DNA of 64,000 nt from Citrobacter sp. (GTDB lineage: Bacteria > Pseudomonadota > Gammaproteobacteria > Enterobacterales > Enterobacteriaceae): positions 1 through 64,000 of the forward strand of contig DXKH01000137.1 of NCBI GenBank assembly GCA_019415335.1, read 5' to 3'. A program made the translations under genes and the position numbers. Below, piece after piece: positions 11,401-18,816 of the stretch; within the stretch, counting starts at the first letter, position 1, and every line of letters begins with the position of its first letter. The notes beneath the pieces are model-generated. The model did no database searches and was not told the DNA's origin. It saw only the letters and a program-made list of their open reading frames with translations.

Positions 11401-14070
11401 ACGCTTTAGCGCGCCCGCCCCCACCAGTAACAGATGCGACTTCACGCGGCGACGCAGAGGTTTATGCAGAAGGTCGTGGCTAATGCAGAGGATGGCTGGC
11501 AACAACCATATCAGCAACAGTATGCCCAGCCAGTAAACCGGATTGGGTACCCAAAGCAGAGTGAAGAACAGCAATATCAGTAAGGAGGGGGCGACCAGAC
11601 TGCGACGTAGATTATCGAGTAATTTCCAGTAAGAAAGCGCGGTCAGCGGATTCCTGCCCCGGGTTCCATCGGCTTTTCTGACGCGTGGTTTTAGCCAGTT
11701 AAGCAGTTGCCAGTCACCCCGGATCCAGCGTGAACGTCGTGCAACATCCGACAGATAATTATTAGGGTACTGTTCGTACAGTAACACCTCGCTCAGCAGA
11801 CCCGAACGTGCATAGCATCCTTCAAGCAGATCGTGGCTGAGTACCAGATTTTCCGGGCAGATGTTCGTAGTGGCCTGCATAAAAATATCAACATCGTAAA
11901 TCCCTTTGCCCACAAACGAGCCTTCCCCAAAGAGATCCTGATAGATATCCGAAGACATCATCGAATAAGGGTTATTGCCCGGTACGCTGCTGCGCAGGGC
12001 TGCGTAACGCCCCTGACCGTTGCGTGGTATCTCCTCCGCAAGACCGGGCTGTAAAATACCGAATCCTTTGACAACCCTCTGGCGTACCGGATCATACACA
12101 GGCGTATTCAGCGGATGCGCCATCGTCGCGACGAGTTTGTGTGCCGTATCGCGCGGGAGCACCGTATCGCTGTCCAGGGTAATGACGTATTTTATGTGGC
12201 CCGGTAAAAGATGGGCAGGCATGTCTGCAACGCTGACGAATTGCGTTCCGGGATGGCGCAACCAGCTGTTCAGTAACGCCAGTTTTCCCCGCTTGCGTTC
12301 ATAGCCCATCCACGCTCCTTCCGAGGGGTTCCATTCAGGCTGACGATGTAACAGATAAAAACGTGGTCGGCCGGAGGGGTAGCGGCGATTAAGCGCCTGC
12401 GTATCGGCGATAGCCTTTCTGAGCAGCGCGTGACTTTCCGGCGAGGGTTCATTTTCAGAATCAGCGAAGTCTGTGAGCAGCGCGAACCTGAGATTTTCGT
12501 TTTCATTCCCCAACCAGCAAACTTCAAGACTGGTGAGGAGCTGACTGAAACTTTCGTGGCTGGTCAACATGCAGGGAATGACTAACATGGTGGCACTGTC
12601 AGCGGGAATACCGGCTGAAAAATCCATCCCCGGCAAGGGTCGAGGAACGCGAAAACGGGTGGTTGCATCACTGAGCAAATCGCTCATTAACTGAGTTAAA
12701 GCGATAATCAGAGGTAATATCATCGCGATCAATAGCCAGTCTGCGCCCTGCATGGCGGTTTCGTGCAATATTGCTGCGGTCGCTGCGGTTGTCAGCAACG
12801 CCAGGCTTCCAAGCCATGACAGCAGGGTTATTCTGTTGAAACTGTGCCGCAAGCGTATGAGCCCTGAAGTGTCTGCCAGGAGATGAATATCCAGCGCCTG
12901 TCGACCTTCGCCCGCAAGATAATAACCAACATGATGTTCCGGTGTATCGGGCGCTTTTTCCTCTGAAAACGCCAGCGCCTTCTCAGCAACCTCAGGCTCG
13001 CTGAGACCGCTGTCTCTGGCCAGAACCTCAACTACGTGCCGGTAATGATCCCGGGTATTAAAGTGCATCCGGGGATAGATGCCGGCAGGATCATTGCGTA
13101 ATGCCTGTTCGACAACGCTTATCGTTTCGGCGAAATCAGCCCAGTCCGTTTCACTCAATAAACGCAGGCCCGCGATGCTGTTACTGACGGACAGCTGGCT
13201 GGCGGCAAGCTGCTGATTGAAACTATGTATGAGAACGTCAGTGGTGATCCCCTGTTCCCGAAGGCACTGATCAACCCAGGTCAGAGGTAACGACAGCGCG
13301 TTGCCATGCCCCTGCAGGCGCCGCACCAGCTCTGCGACAAACGCACTGGTTAACGGAGGTCGGGAGCGCGCCATATCGGCAACCACCATGATTAAATCAC
13401 CAGGCGCACTCTCTGCGCATTCGACAATCCTTGTTATCCACGTATCGGCAAGGTTTCTGTCCTGCTGCGCTTTTATCACTTCCATACTGATACGACGAAG
13501 ATTTTCAATCAGCGCCAGGCGCAGCATTCCCGGTAACGCCCAGACTTCACCCAGCGTCAGCGGTGTCACCTGTTGATAGGCAGTGAGATAGCTGGTCAGG
13601 CTGGCGGCATCCCAGCGGCCATCGCCGTGAGCAATGGCCTCTGATGCAATATGATAAATTCGTGGACAATTCAGCGGCGATACCAGCGACGGGAGACCTT
13701 TTCCAAAACTTTTCGGCAGATGCTGGCGGACAGTGCGGATTTGTTCCTCAATCAGATAATAATTGTCCAGCAGCCATTCACCGGCGGGCATGATACTGGT
13801 CTTTTTACCCGCGTTAAGCTCATAGCAGTTTTGGGTAATGACGGCCTCATTGTCGCCAAGCCGTTTCAGAAGATGATAAGGATGCTTATCCGGTGATACT
13901 TTATGAGTCCGCGCCAGCTTCTGGCCGTAGCGTTCCATCTGTACGGTCGAAAAGAGTTCTGACCGCAGCGAGCTTTCACCGGCAGGATCGTTCGCCGAAA
14001 ACGTTATGTTTTCGGCAGCATTCATCAGAATACGGGAGCGGTTAAACCACGCTCTGGGGTTCATTTTCAT
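5488..14070 (-). CDS. Giant cyclic beta-1,2-glucan synthase-like protein (NdvB/ChvB/Cgs type)
   Basis: The protein has 2,860 residues, the size usual for rhizobial NdvB/ChvB. After an N-terminal domain (1-400) and two membrane spans (about 419-465) comes a family-84-type glycosyltransferase core. TLDSDTV lies near 628-636 and the R/W-rich RWIRGDWQLLNWL near 780-790. Further spans lie at about 822-862 and 950-990. A glycoamylase-like middle region follows, then the C-terminal GH94-type phosphorylase domain (GAGDWNDGMNRVG near 2543) that sets ring size. Such enzymes build, elongate and cyclise glucan at the inner membrane for the periplasm. They affect osmoadaptation, surface traits and, in Pseudomonas, biofilm antibiotic tolerance. 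The frame is intact. No opgC-like or exporter gene adjoins it. Confidence 0.9.
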   Translation of the reverse strand: MKMNPRAWFNRSRILMNAAENITFSANDPAGESSLRSELFSTVQMERYGQKLARTHKVSPDKHPYHLLKRLGDNEAVITQNCYELNAGKKTSIMPAGEWLLDNYYLIEEQIRTVRQHLPKSFGKGLPSLVSPLNCPRIYHIASEAIAHGDGRWDAASLTSYLTAYQQVTPLTLGEVWALPGMLRLALIENLRRISMEVIKAQQDRNLADTWITRIVECAESAPGDLIMVVADMARSRPPLTSAFVAELVRRLQGHGNALSLPLTWVDQCLREQGITTDVLIHSFNQQLAASQLSVSNSIAGLRLLSETDWADFAETISVVEQALRNDPAGIYPRMHFNTRDHYRHVVEVLARDSGLSEPEVAEKALAFSEEKAPDTPEHHVGYYLAGEGRQALDIHLLADTSGLIRLRHSFNRITLLSWLGSLALLTTAATAAILHETAMQGADWLLIAMILPLIIALTQLMSDLLSDATTRFRVPRPLPGMDFSAGIPADSATMLVIPCMLTSHESFSQLLTSLEVCWLGNENENLRFALLTDFADSENEPSPESHALLRKAIADTQALNRRYPSGRPRFYLLHRQPEWNPSEGAWMGYERKRGKLALLNSWLRHPGTQFVSVADMPAHLLPGHIKYVITLDSDTVLPRDTAHKLVATMAHPLNTPVYDPVRQRVVKGFGILQPGLAEEIPRNGQGRYAALRSSVPGNNPYSMMSSDIYQDLFGEGSFVGKGIYDVDIFMQATTNICPENLVLSHDLLEGCYARSGLLSEVLLYEQYPNNYLSDVARRSRWIRGDWQLLNWLKPRVRKADGTRGRNPLTALSYWKLLDNLRRSLVAPSLLILLFFTLLWVPNPVYWLGILLLIWLLPAILCISHDLLHKPLRRRVKSHLLLVGAGALKRLSGISLNFAILPHEAGYSLKAIAVTLWRLGISRRHLSQWVSHSQDSSQARPTVARFYQAMWLNAAGGVALTILTGQFAPQLLGIALPIGLVWCVAPLLMSWLSRQPVRKVFSPNQEQKQLLRQTSREIWAFFETFATAKENWLPPDNYQEIPQPTVAHRTSPTNIGLSLMANLTAWDFGYLPGGEVLRRVSLTLDTMDKMEHYRGHLYNWYDTRTLVPLSPRYISSVDSGNMAGHLLTLRAGLSAMRHQPVLSNQQILAGLNDTLDILEKQWGKNPPDSLRLLRKHCLNAVSLSPQALFSELKSMRTQCNHLTSACHQGSPLQMRWAGHLEHQLVQLCHEWSLLLGWLPASWNEQTLPTLSELARPTLTGTGTPPASVAEQARMRLNIITELEQRLDEHARMDFAFLYSEATSLLSVGYNCDTNMPDKSHYDLLPSEIRLTSFLAIATNQLPLKSWYALGRLFTTIDNETALMSWSGSMFEYLMPNLVMPTWPGSLLDEMSQSAVMRQIHWGKERGVPWGVSESGYHAFDVQHNYQYQAFGVPGLGLRRGLADDMVVAPYATLLALMVSPQKACENLFRLQKNGACGEYGFYEALDYTPSRLATGQLYAVVQSWMAHHQGMAFQALAHVLLDAPMTERFMSSTVFRSASLLLQERVPDAVDLYSPRRHFESHEGMVKPVRYEPRIFYSVDTPAPDIQLLSNGHYHLMLTAGGGGYSRWNDIALTRWRSDTTRDNWGAFCYIRDTQTGDVWSNTWQPTGYTSGQDEEVLFTDAGAEFRRSLGGLSVKTQVVISPEDDVELRRLTLIHRGRKPRSLELTTYAEVVLAPDASDLAHPAFSNLFIQTELAPERDAILCHRRPRSPDEPGPCLFHMMVVHGDNRHNVSFETDRARFIGRGRNPANAQAIETGGMLGNTSGSVLDPILAIRNAIILQPGQPVTIDIIYGISETRQQSLALLEKYRDYPIADRVFELAWSHSLVVLRQMNASEDDATLFNSLASAVLYSVQELRAEGQAIGRNRRGQSGLWGWAISGDLPIVLLSITSEESITSVTTLIQAHRYWRQKGLDVDLVILNNSPGGYQQGLQNQIMELIYAGSEASLLDKKGGLFVRNGEHLSAEDKLLLMSVACLYLDDRAGGINEQLNQRIHTLKSPARAFIPRAVRERNQHTDWSPDTSQLCHFNGYGGFSQDGREYQIVLRENALTPAPWSNILANSRFGSVISEAGQAYTWYENAHEYRLTPWENDPVSDRSGEAFYLRDEESGECWSPTALPVRGHGDYLTRHGFGYSVFAHRESGIDSELTVLVAEEDPVKLVLLTLSNSSGRTRQLSVTGYVEWTLGETLTRSAPHIVTHVARTPGGCGILANNFYGDNGGGRTTFFAVSGNDCSLTGDRREFIGRNGSLHAPSAMKLQKLSGKTGAGLDPCGAVQSAVTLIDGDQRTFIFILGAEENDVCAQETLARYMNEDTVRQELNRIHNHWHNVLDKIVVNTPDTSVNLLVNGWLLYQTVACRLMARSGYYQSGGAFGFRDQLQDTLALSHAAPDRMREQIILCASRQFIEGDVQHWWHPPHGNGVRTRCSDDYLWLPLAVCHYVETTGDMDALEIRIPYLEGRSLQPGEESVYDTPVISGTEETLWLHCVKAIHYGLRFGEHGLPLMGAGDWNDGMNRVGIEGKGESVWLGFFLYDILQRFAALAERRLDESVAAMCRSQALRLQSNLEAHAWDGEWYRRGYFDDGTPLGSKTSQDCRIDAIAQSWSVLSGAASPGRCAKAMQALDKHLVDNEGGLIKLLTPPFDGHGPNPGYIQGYLPGVRENGGQYTHGAIWAVMAFARMGNAGRAWQLWSMLNPINHTLNADSVGIYKAEPYVMSADVYSVAPHTGRAGWSWYTGSAGWAWRLLTEELLGIKRSGTDFSVHARLPDEWSSFSMAYQYGESHYQISVSRGDAEYCVTLDGVLLPDDRIPLKDDGQNHTVEIIQN

Positions 14071-14225
14071 AGCATTGCTCTGATGCGACGTTAGCGCGCA
14101 GGAGCAGTTGCGAAATCAGTTCAGAAACGTTCTCTCAGGATGGGCGTCAGGCATCAGGGATTTAACAGCTGCCGGAATCTAACATAAGTATAGGACATGA
14201 GCTCTGTTCTGCGGTTTTGGTCGAG

Positions 14226-14390
14226 CTAGCGTCGGGAAATAAACAGAGCCTTACATCCGGGGCAAAGCATGGTCTGATTGCGCCGGATTTTTGACAACGG
14301 TTGTGCTGATTTTAAGCCACAAACAGGACAGGCAGCAGTGGCAGTAGACGCACTGCTGAAGAATTTCATTGCGTAATTGATAACAGACAT
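14226..14390 (-). CDS. Small zinc-ribbon protein (54 residues), paralogue of the one at 4905
   Basis: The minus-strand ATG at 14390 opens 54 codons starting MSVINYAMKFFSS. Two knuckles, CPVC (21-24) and CPGC (43-46), are separated by a basic K/R stretch, and the protein ends KALFISRR. It is short and easily missed. AAAGG lies about ten bases upstream. An in-frame ATG at 14396 is too close to that site. The spacing and surroundings of the two CxxC pairs match the 58-residue protein at 4905. It sits between the glucan synthase start and a cold-shock gene, all on the minus strand. Confidence 0.65.
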   Translation of the reverse strand: MSVINYAMKFFSSASTATAACPVCGLKSAQPLSKIRRNQTMLCPGCKALFISRR

Positions 14391-14471
14391 AACCATTAAC
14401 CTTTCAATGAATGAGCTTCACCGTACCACATGTGGTCAATTTTTAATCTATTTATTTTGACACAATAAAAA

Positions 14472-14684
14472 TCAGGAAAGATAAATGTTCGCAGCCACAG
14501 GCCCCCTGAGACCGTTTATCCGGCAAAACTCTATGCGCCTTCCAGGGATGAGTAATTCTGATTCGCGGGAGTTAACGGCTGAAATGTGAAGCAGAACGTC
14601 TTTTCGTCCATCAGATGGGATGATGAGGCCTTTACCACTAAGAATATCAAAGCTTTTGACAATTCCTGTCATTTTACGGGACAA
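14472..14684 (-). CDS. cspH: CspH-like cold-shock domain protein
   Basis: This 70-residue protein, [19 protein letters not shown], matches CspH in length and in the C-terminal [13 protein letters not shown] block. The RNP1-like motif is altered (KGLIIP instead of KGFGFI), as it is in CspH, so RNA binding may be weak. The start is TTG at 14684, supported by AAGGA seven bases upstream; the ATG at 14672 has no site. This copy lies on the island, so it is a paralogue rather than the usual chromosomal locus. It is divergent from a second cold-shock gene at 14951. Confidence 0.85.
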   Translation of the reverse strand: MSRKMTGIVKSFDILSGKGLIIPSDGRKDVLLHISAVNSRESELLIPGRRIEFCRINGLRGPVAANIYLS

Positions 14685-14950
14685 GTCAATTCCTTATTGA
14701 AAACACGCAAAGACTATACATTGAAAATGGCATTCAGCCACTTTTATTTTCCCTGCAGGACCTCTGGACGGCTAAAAGATAATTTGCTTATATCGATTCC
14801 CTGTGCCTTAATGAATCCCATCAGTTCGATGTACTAATGAAAGTTAGAAATTTTCCGGGCAGTTCTCATTACCAGGCGCTATCGTTGATATCCCCTCTTT
14901 TTGAGTCCATACGTTTACTATCAATACAATGATGTATAACAGGAGTCAGT
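14685..14950. promoter_or_regulatory. Divergent intergenic region between two cold-shock genes
   Basis: These 266 bases must hold both promoters and 5' leaders. Cold-shock genes of the CspA type usually have long structured leaders that respond to temperature, and the space allows for that. I cannot assign promoter boxes with confidence. Confidence 0.4.
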
Positions 14951-15169
14951 ATGACCTCTAGAATTACAGGCCTGGTAAAATGGTTTAACGAAGACAAAGG
15001 TTTTGGCTTCATCTCTCCTCTTGATGGCAGCAAAGATATCGTTGTCCATTTTTCTGCGCTTAATGGCGACAACTTTAAAACTTTATTTGAAGGACAGAAA
15101 GTTGAATTCGCCATTCAGATCGGAGACAAAGGTCCTGCTGCTGCATACGTAATACTTTGCGATAAATAA
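14951..15169 (+). CDS. CspA-family cold-shock protein (CspG/CspB-like)
   Basis: This 72-residue protein reads [20 protein letters not shown], with both nucleic-acid-binding motifs intact: KGFGFI (RNP1) and VVHFSAL (RNP2-type). It ends [13 protein letters not shown]. As recalled, the closest E. coli relatives are the cold-induced CspG and CspB. The protein should bind single-stranded RNA or DNA and melt secondary structure at low temperature. The start follows AACAGGAGTCAGT. It pairs with the divergent CspH-like gene. Confidence 0.9.
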   Translation: MTSRITGLVKWFNEDKGFGFISPLDGSKDIVVHFSALNGDNFKTLFEGQKVEFAIQIGDKGPAAAYVILCDK

Positions 15170-15469
15170 ATCAATGTGGATCTGCGATAACGATGAAGAA
15201 TTATCCCTGAGTAGACAGACCCATAACTTAAATCAGTGAAAAATCGTTTATTCTTAATATCTAATCAGCATATTTTTCACAATTATGAGTGCACTGACCG
15301 ATGTAATGAAGTGCAGGACTACTGCATAAAAATTTTAAAAGCACAAACTAACTGCTTGTTAAATAAGAAGTGCGTAATGAGCGAGGCTATCTCCGAAAGC
15401 ACCACGTAATGGCTTTGACCTTAATGGCATCTGCCAGTTAACACCCACGAGAGAACAGGGTAATAGAAT
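15170..15469. other. 300-bp AT-rich intergenic stretch, no clear gene
   Basis: No convincing gene is present. A ten-codon frame (MSEAISESTT, ATG at 15378) ends 60 bases before the next gene and lacks a good ribosome-binding site. The segment probably holds the promoter and leader of the gene at 15470. Confidence 0.4.
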
Positions 15470-15697
15470 ATGATTAAAGTCCTTGTTTTCTTTAATGCTG
15501 AATCCTGTAAAGTCATGACCGTTCTGGAAGGTATATCCTCTGTCAGGCAGGAATATCCAAACGGTGAAGAAACACATCTTCGGATTATGTCTGCAGGTTT
15601 TCCTTCCTTAACTGGCGATCATGGTATTGTTTACGTGGCTACTGACAGGGAGTTAACGTCACAGGAGATACTTGATGCGGCCAGGAAATATTTATAG
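15470..15697 (+). CDS. Hypothetical protein (75 residues)
   Basis: The frame MIKVLVFFNAESCKVMTVLE runs 75 codons and has a soluble, mixed alpha/beta look, with an N-terminal hydrophobic strand and a C-terminal helix (SQEILDAARKYL). I recognise no family. The ribosome-binding site is modest (AGGGTAATAGA). A strong terminator follows at 15787. It sits among cold-shock and H-NS-like genes and may share their stress context. Confidence 0.5.
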   Translation: MIKVLVFFNAESCKVMTVLEGISSVRQEYPNGEETHLRIMSAGFPSLTGDHGIVYVATDRELTSQEILDAARKYL

Positions 15698-15786
15698 CAT
15701 TTTTGTCATGCTCTCTGCTCCACGTTTAATTGCATGCTTACCCTATTTATCAGAATCGAACAAAAAATGAGTTAAAAATATTTATG

Positions 15787-15810
15787 GCCTGCTAACAGCA
15801 GGCTTTTTTT
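15787..15810 (+). terminator. Strong intrinsic terminator
   Basis: A perfect 7-bp stem GCCTGCT / AGCAGGC with loop AAC is followed by an unbroken T-run. It ends transcription of the gene at 15470. Confidence 0.85.
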
Positions 15811-15813
15811 ACA

Positions 15814-16038
15814 TTATACTTTTTTAGAAACACCTCTGTAAAGAGAGAGTAATTCGCTACCCTCTGACAAAATGCAGGTGTCTCTCCCCTGCGTGCCATC
15901 TTGCCATTTGTGAAAAACCTTGCTAAGTGGCGGCGCTAATTCACTATATGTCTCTCCTGATTTAAAGCTCATCAGGTATGACTGAAGCAATAAGTTATGA
16001 GGGTATAAAAAGGCTCTCCGGATGGCTCCTGGCATCAT
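15814..16038 (-). CDS. Possible small protein (74 residues), doubtful
   Basis: The open frame from the ATG at 16038 (MMPGAIRRAFLYPHN) ends just before the terminator hairpin of the opposite strand. AAAGG lies about 11 bases upstream. The composition is not absurd, but no motif is seen, and chance opening in AT-rich DNA is possible. Confidence 0.25.
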   Translation of the reverse strand: MMPGAIRRAFLYPHNLLLQSYLMSFKSGETYSELAPPLSKVFHKWQDGTQGRDTCILSEGSELLSLYRGVSKKV

Positions 16039-16270
16039 AGTTTTAAGTACCTTTAAAAATGCAGGGGCATTTCGTAGGAGTTAGAATTTAGTTCTTGCAC
16101 ATTCTTCTTAGTTTTGTCTTGCGATAAGAGATTTATATAAGTAGTCTAAACCTCGTTAATAACAATATGTACCAATCGGATTAAAATGCTCAGTAAGAAA
16201 AATCGGGTTGATGAGCAACCGTCGACATTGGTATTTGCTGAACAACGAAAAAACTTTAAAAGGTCTCTTT

Positions 16271-16675
16271 ATGTCAGATGCTCTTACACAGTTAAACAAT
16301 ATCCGTACCTTACGTTCTCAGACTCGTGAAATGTCATTAGATGTACTGGAAGATGTTCTGGAAAAGTTTAAAATTATTCTTATAGAACGACGAGAAGAAG
16401 AGACATTACGTCTTGCAAATGAAAGTCAGCGCCGCGATAAACTGGAAACACTTCGTCAGATGATGCTTGATGAGGGTATCGACCCCTCCGAACTTTTAGC
16501 TGCTATTGGCTCTCCGGGTAAGGCTAAAAGGACGCGCTCCCCCCGCCCCGCGAAGTATCGATATACTGACGAAACTGGAGAGTCAAAAACATGGTCAGGT
16601 CAGGGGCGAATGCCGAAGCGGATCTCAAATCTGATTGCTGAAGGTGGGGAATTAAGAGATTTTGAAATCAGCTAA
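16271..16675 (+). CDS. H-NS/StpA-family nucleoid protein (island paralogue)
   Basis: This 134-residue protein begins MSDALTQLNNIRTLRSQTRE, with an N-terminal coiled-coil oligomerisation domain (about 1-64) and a central dimerisation stretch. The C-terminal DNA-binding domain (about 90-134) contains TWSGQGRMP, with Gln111-Gly112-Arg113 as the AT-hook-like minor-groove motif. It is 3 residues shorter than H-NS. I reject an upstream start at 16208 because AAAGG lies directly before 16271. Mobile-element H-NS paralogues usually silence their own AT-rich cargo and buffer the host's H-NS. A strong terminator follows. Confidence 0.92.
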   Translation: MSDALTQLNNIRTLRSQTREMSLDVLEDVLEKFKIILIERREEETLRLANESQRRDKLETLRQMMLDEGIDPSELLAAIGSPGKAKRTRSPRPAKYRYTDETGESKTWSGQGRMPKRISNLIAEGGELRDFEIS

Positions 16676-16677
16676 AA

Positions 16678-16706
16678 AGAGCCGGGTATAACCCGGCTCT
16701 TTTTTG
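16678..16706 (+). terminator. Strong intrinsic terminator of the H-NS-like gene
   Basis: A perfect 10-bp stem AGAGCCGGGT / ACCCGGCTCT with loop ATA is followed by TTTTTG. It begins 3 bases after the stop codon. Confidence 0.92.
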
Positions 16707-17041
16707 TATAGGCCGCAAGTTGCCTTAGAGAATAGTCGAGAAACATTTAGTTCCGTCGATGTAGCCGAGGAGCTGTTTAAAATCACAGTGCTGCTTAAGG
16801 GACAAACCGGTTATCTTGCAGATCGTTACAGCGAGCAAAAAGAGAACCATCAGGAGCTTTCATCCCGTGTCAATCAGGGCAAAATATAACTTCTGTTCTT
16901 CGTTAATCCATACTGCATGAGCTTAACAACGTCCGCTCCTGGCACAAAGCAGACCTCCTGAAGTATTGCGAGGCCTGCTATGAGCGAAAGGCAGGCACCC
17001 ACATAGCGTTAACAGGCGTCCGAAATTTTGAAGTGGGAAAA
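16707..17041. other. Gene-poor stretch with possible gene remnant and hairpins
   Basis: A 61-codon frame (16704-16889) begins with TTG inside the terminator T-run and has no ribosome-binding site. It may be the tail of a lost gene. Two hairpin-type repeats follow: GTCCGCTCCTGGCACAAAGC near 16931, and GCCTGC/GCAGGC with a TATGAGCGAAAG loop at 16972-16997, which resembles the hairpin at 3278. The end of arsC lies just to the right. Confidence 0.45.
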
Positions 17042-17467
17042 TTACTTAACACGCTTCCCCGTTTCGTCAATGACCTTCTCACCATCCTCTTTGGTAAACG
17101 CTCCTTTCTGACTTTCCGGAAGAATATCCAGTACCTCTTCGGAAGGCCGGCACAGACGCGTTCCCAGCGGTGTCATCACTATCGGGCGATTAATCAGGAT
17201 CGGATGCTGCAGCATAAAGTCGATTAGCTGGTCGTCAGTAAATTTATCTTCGGCAAGTCCCAGTTCTTCATAAGGCTCGACATTTTTACGCAGCAGCGCC
17301 CGTACTGTAATCCCCATATCCGCAATAAGTTTGACCAGTTCATCGCGAGACGGTGGATTTTCAAGGTAATGAATAACGGTCGGCTCATTACCACTGTTGC
17401 GGATCATCTCAAGCGTGTTACGCGACGTACCGCAGGCCGGGTTGTGATATATGGTGATGTTGCTCAT
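17042..17467 (-). CDS. arsC: Arsenate reductase ArsC (glutaredoxin-dependent)
   Basis: ArsC reduces arsenate to arsenite in the cytoplasm with glutathione and glutaredoxin, so that the efflux pump can remove it. The 141-residue protein has the catalytic Cys12 in the HNPACGTSRNT loop, plus the conserved NRPIV and LCRPSE arginine segments that bind oxyanion. It is the last gene of the arsRDABC operon and starts 12 bases after arsB ends. Length and motifs are those of the R773 plasmid and chromosomal enzymes. Confidence 0.97.
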   Translation of the reverse strand: MSNITIYHNPACGTSRNTLEMIRNSGNEPTVIHYLENPPSRDELVKLIADMGITVRALLRKNVEPYEELGLAEDKFTDDQLIDFMLQHPILINRPIVMTPLGTRLCRPSEEVLDILPESQKGAFTKEDGEKVIDETGKRVK

Positions 17468-17479
17468 ATCAGTATCTCA

Positions 17480-18769
17480 TTACAAAGTGAAAGAGAGACG
17501 TAGCGCCAGCGCTGCCAGCGTTACAAACAGCACAGGCAGAGTCATGACGATCCCGGTACGGAAATAATATCCCCATGTGATGGTCATGTTCTTCTGTGAA
17601 AGTACATGTAGCCAGAGCAGCGTTGCCAGGCTACCAATAGGTGTAATTTTCGGCCCCAGATCGCAGCCAATCACGTTGGCGTAGATCATCGCCTCTTTAA
17701 TAACGCCAGTTGCGGCGCTTCCATCGATAGAGAGAGCGCCAACCAGCACGGTAGGCATGTTGTTCATGATGGAAGACAGGAAAGCCGTCAGGAAACCAGT
17801 ACCCAGCGTCGCGGCCCAGAGTCCTTTATCCGCCAGTACATTCAGCACACCAGAAAGGTATTCGGTTAGCCCGGCGTTGCGCAGACCGTAGACCACCAGA
17901 TACATCCCCAGCGAGAAAATAACGATCTGCCAGGGTGCCCCACGCAGCACTTTACCGGTGTTAATGGCATGACCTCGTTTAGCTACTGCAAACAGGATCA
18001 CAGCGCCAACAGCCGCAATCGCGCTAACGGGAATACCCAGCGGCTCAAGGACAAAGAACCCAACCAGCAGAAGAATTAAAACTATCCAGCCGGTTCTGAA
18101 GGTTGCCAGATCTTTAATCGCCTTTGCCGGTGCTTTCAGGAGAGCCAGGTCGTAAGTCGGCGGAATATCTTTGCGGAAGAAAAGATGCAGCATAACAAGA
18201 GTGGCAGCAATGGCTGCAATATCCACCGGCACCATTACCGACGCATATTCGGTGAAGCCCAGACCAAAGAAGTCCGCCGAGACGATATTCACCAGGTTCG
18301 ACACGATAAGCGGCAGGCTGGCCGTATCGGCAATAAAACCGGCAGCCATGACGAATGCCAGCGTGGTGCCTTTGCTGAACCCTAATGCCAGCAGCATGGC
18401 GATGACTATCGGCGTCAGAATCAGTGCCGCACCATCGTTGGCAAACAGTGCCGCCACCGCCGCACCGAGCAGAACGATATACGTAAAGAGCAAACGTCCA
18501 CGACCGTTACCCCAGCGGGAAACGTGCAGCGCTGCCCATTCGAAAAAACCGGATTCATCGAGCAGCAGGCTGATAATAATTACGGCAATAAAGGTCGCCG
18601 TCGCGTTCCAGACAATATTCCACACCACCGGAATATCCCCCACATGCACAACGCCAGATATCAGAGCCAGTCCCGCGCCCAGCATTGCACTCCAGCCGAT
18701 CCCTAATCCCTTCGGTTGCCAGATAACCAAAACAATGGTCAGGACAAAAATAGCGCCTGCCAGTAACAT
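17480..18769 (-). CDS. arsB: Arsenite/antimonite efflux permease ArsB
   Basis: This 429-residue, very hydrophobic protein with about 12 membrane spans starts [20 protein letters not shown]. It exports As(III) and Sb(III), either alone using the proton gradient or as the membrane part of an ATP-driven pump with ArsA. The start follows GGGAGG. The conserved [13 protein letters not shown] and [17 protein letters not shown] segments are present. It is co-transcribed with arsA, 47 bases upstream. Confidence 0.97.
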   Translation of the reverse strand: MLLAGAIFVLTIVLVIWQPKGLGIGWSAMLGAGLALISGVVHVGDIPVVWNIVWNATATFIAVIIISLLLDESGFFEWAALHVSRWGNGRGRLLFTYIVLLGAAVAALFANDGAALILTPIVIAMLLALGFSKGTTLAFVMAAGFIADTASLPLIVSNLVNIVSADFFGLGFTEYASVMVPVDIAAIAATLVMLHLFFRKDIPPTYDLALLKAPAKAIKDLATFRTGWIVLILLLVGFFVLEPLGIPVSAIAAVGAVILFAVAKRGHAINTGKVLRGAPWQIVIFSLGMYLVVYGLRNAGLTEYLSGVLNVLADKGLWAATLGTGFLTAFLSSIMNNMPTVLVGALSIDGSAATGVIKEAMIYANVIGCDLGPKITPIGSLATLLWLHVLSQKNMTITWGYYFRTGIVMTLPVLFVTLAALALRLSFTL

Positions 18770-18816
18770 AAAACCTCCCGACAGGGCGACTTTGCCGCCC
18801 TGTATATGCCAAAAAA

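Noticed and set aside
16704..16889. 61-codon frame after the H-NS-like gene
   Set aside because: It starts with TTG inside the terminator T-run and has no ribosome-binding site. At best it is a gene remnant, so I mention it only in the region entry.
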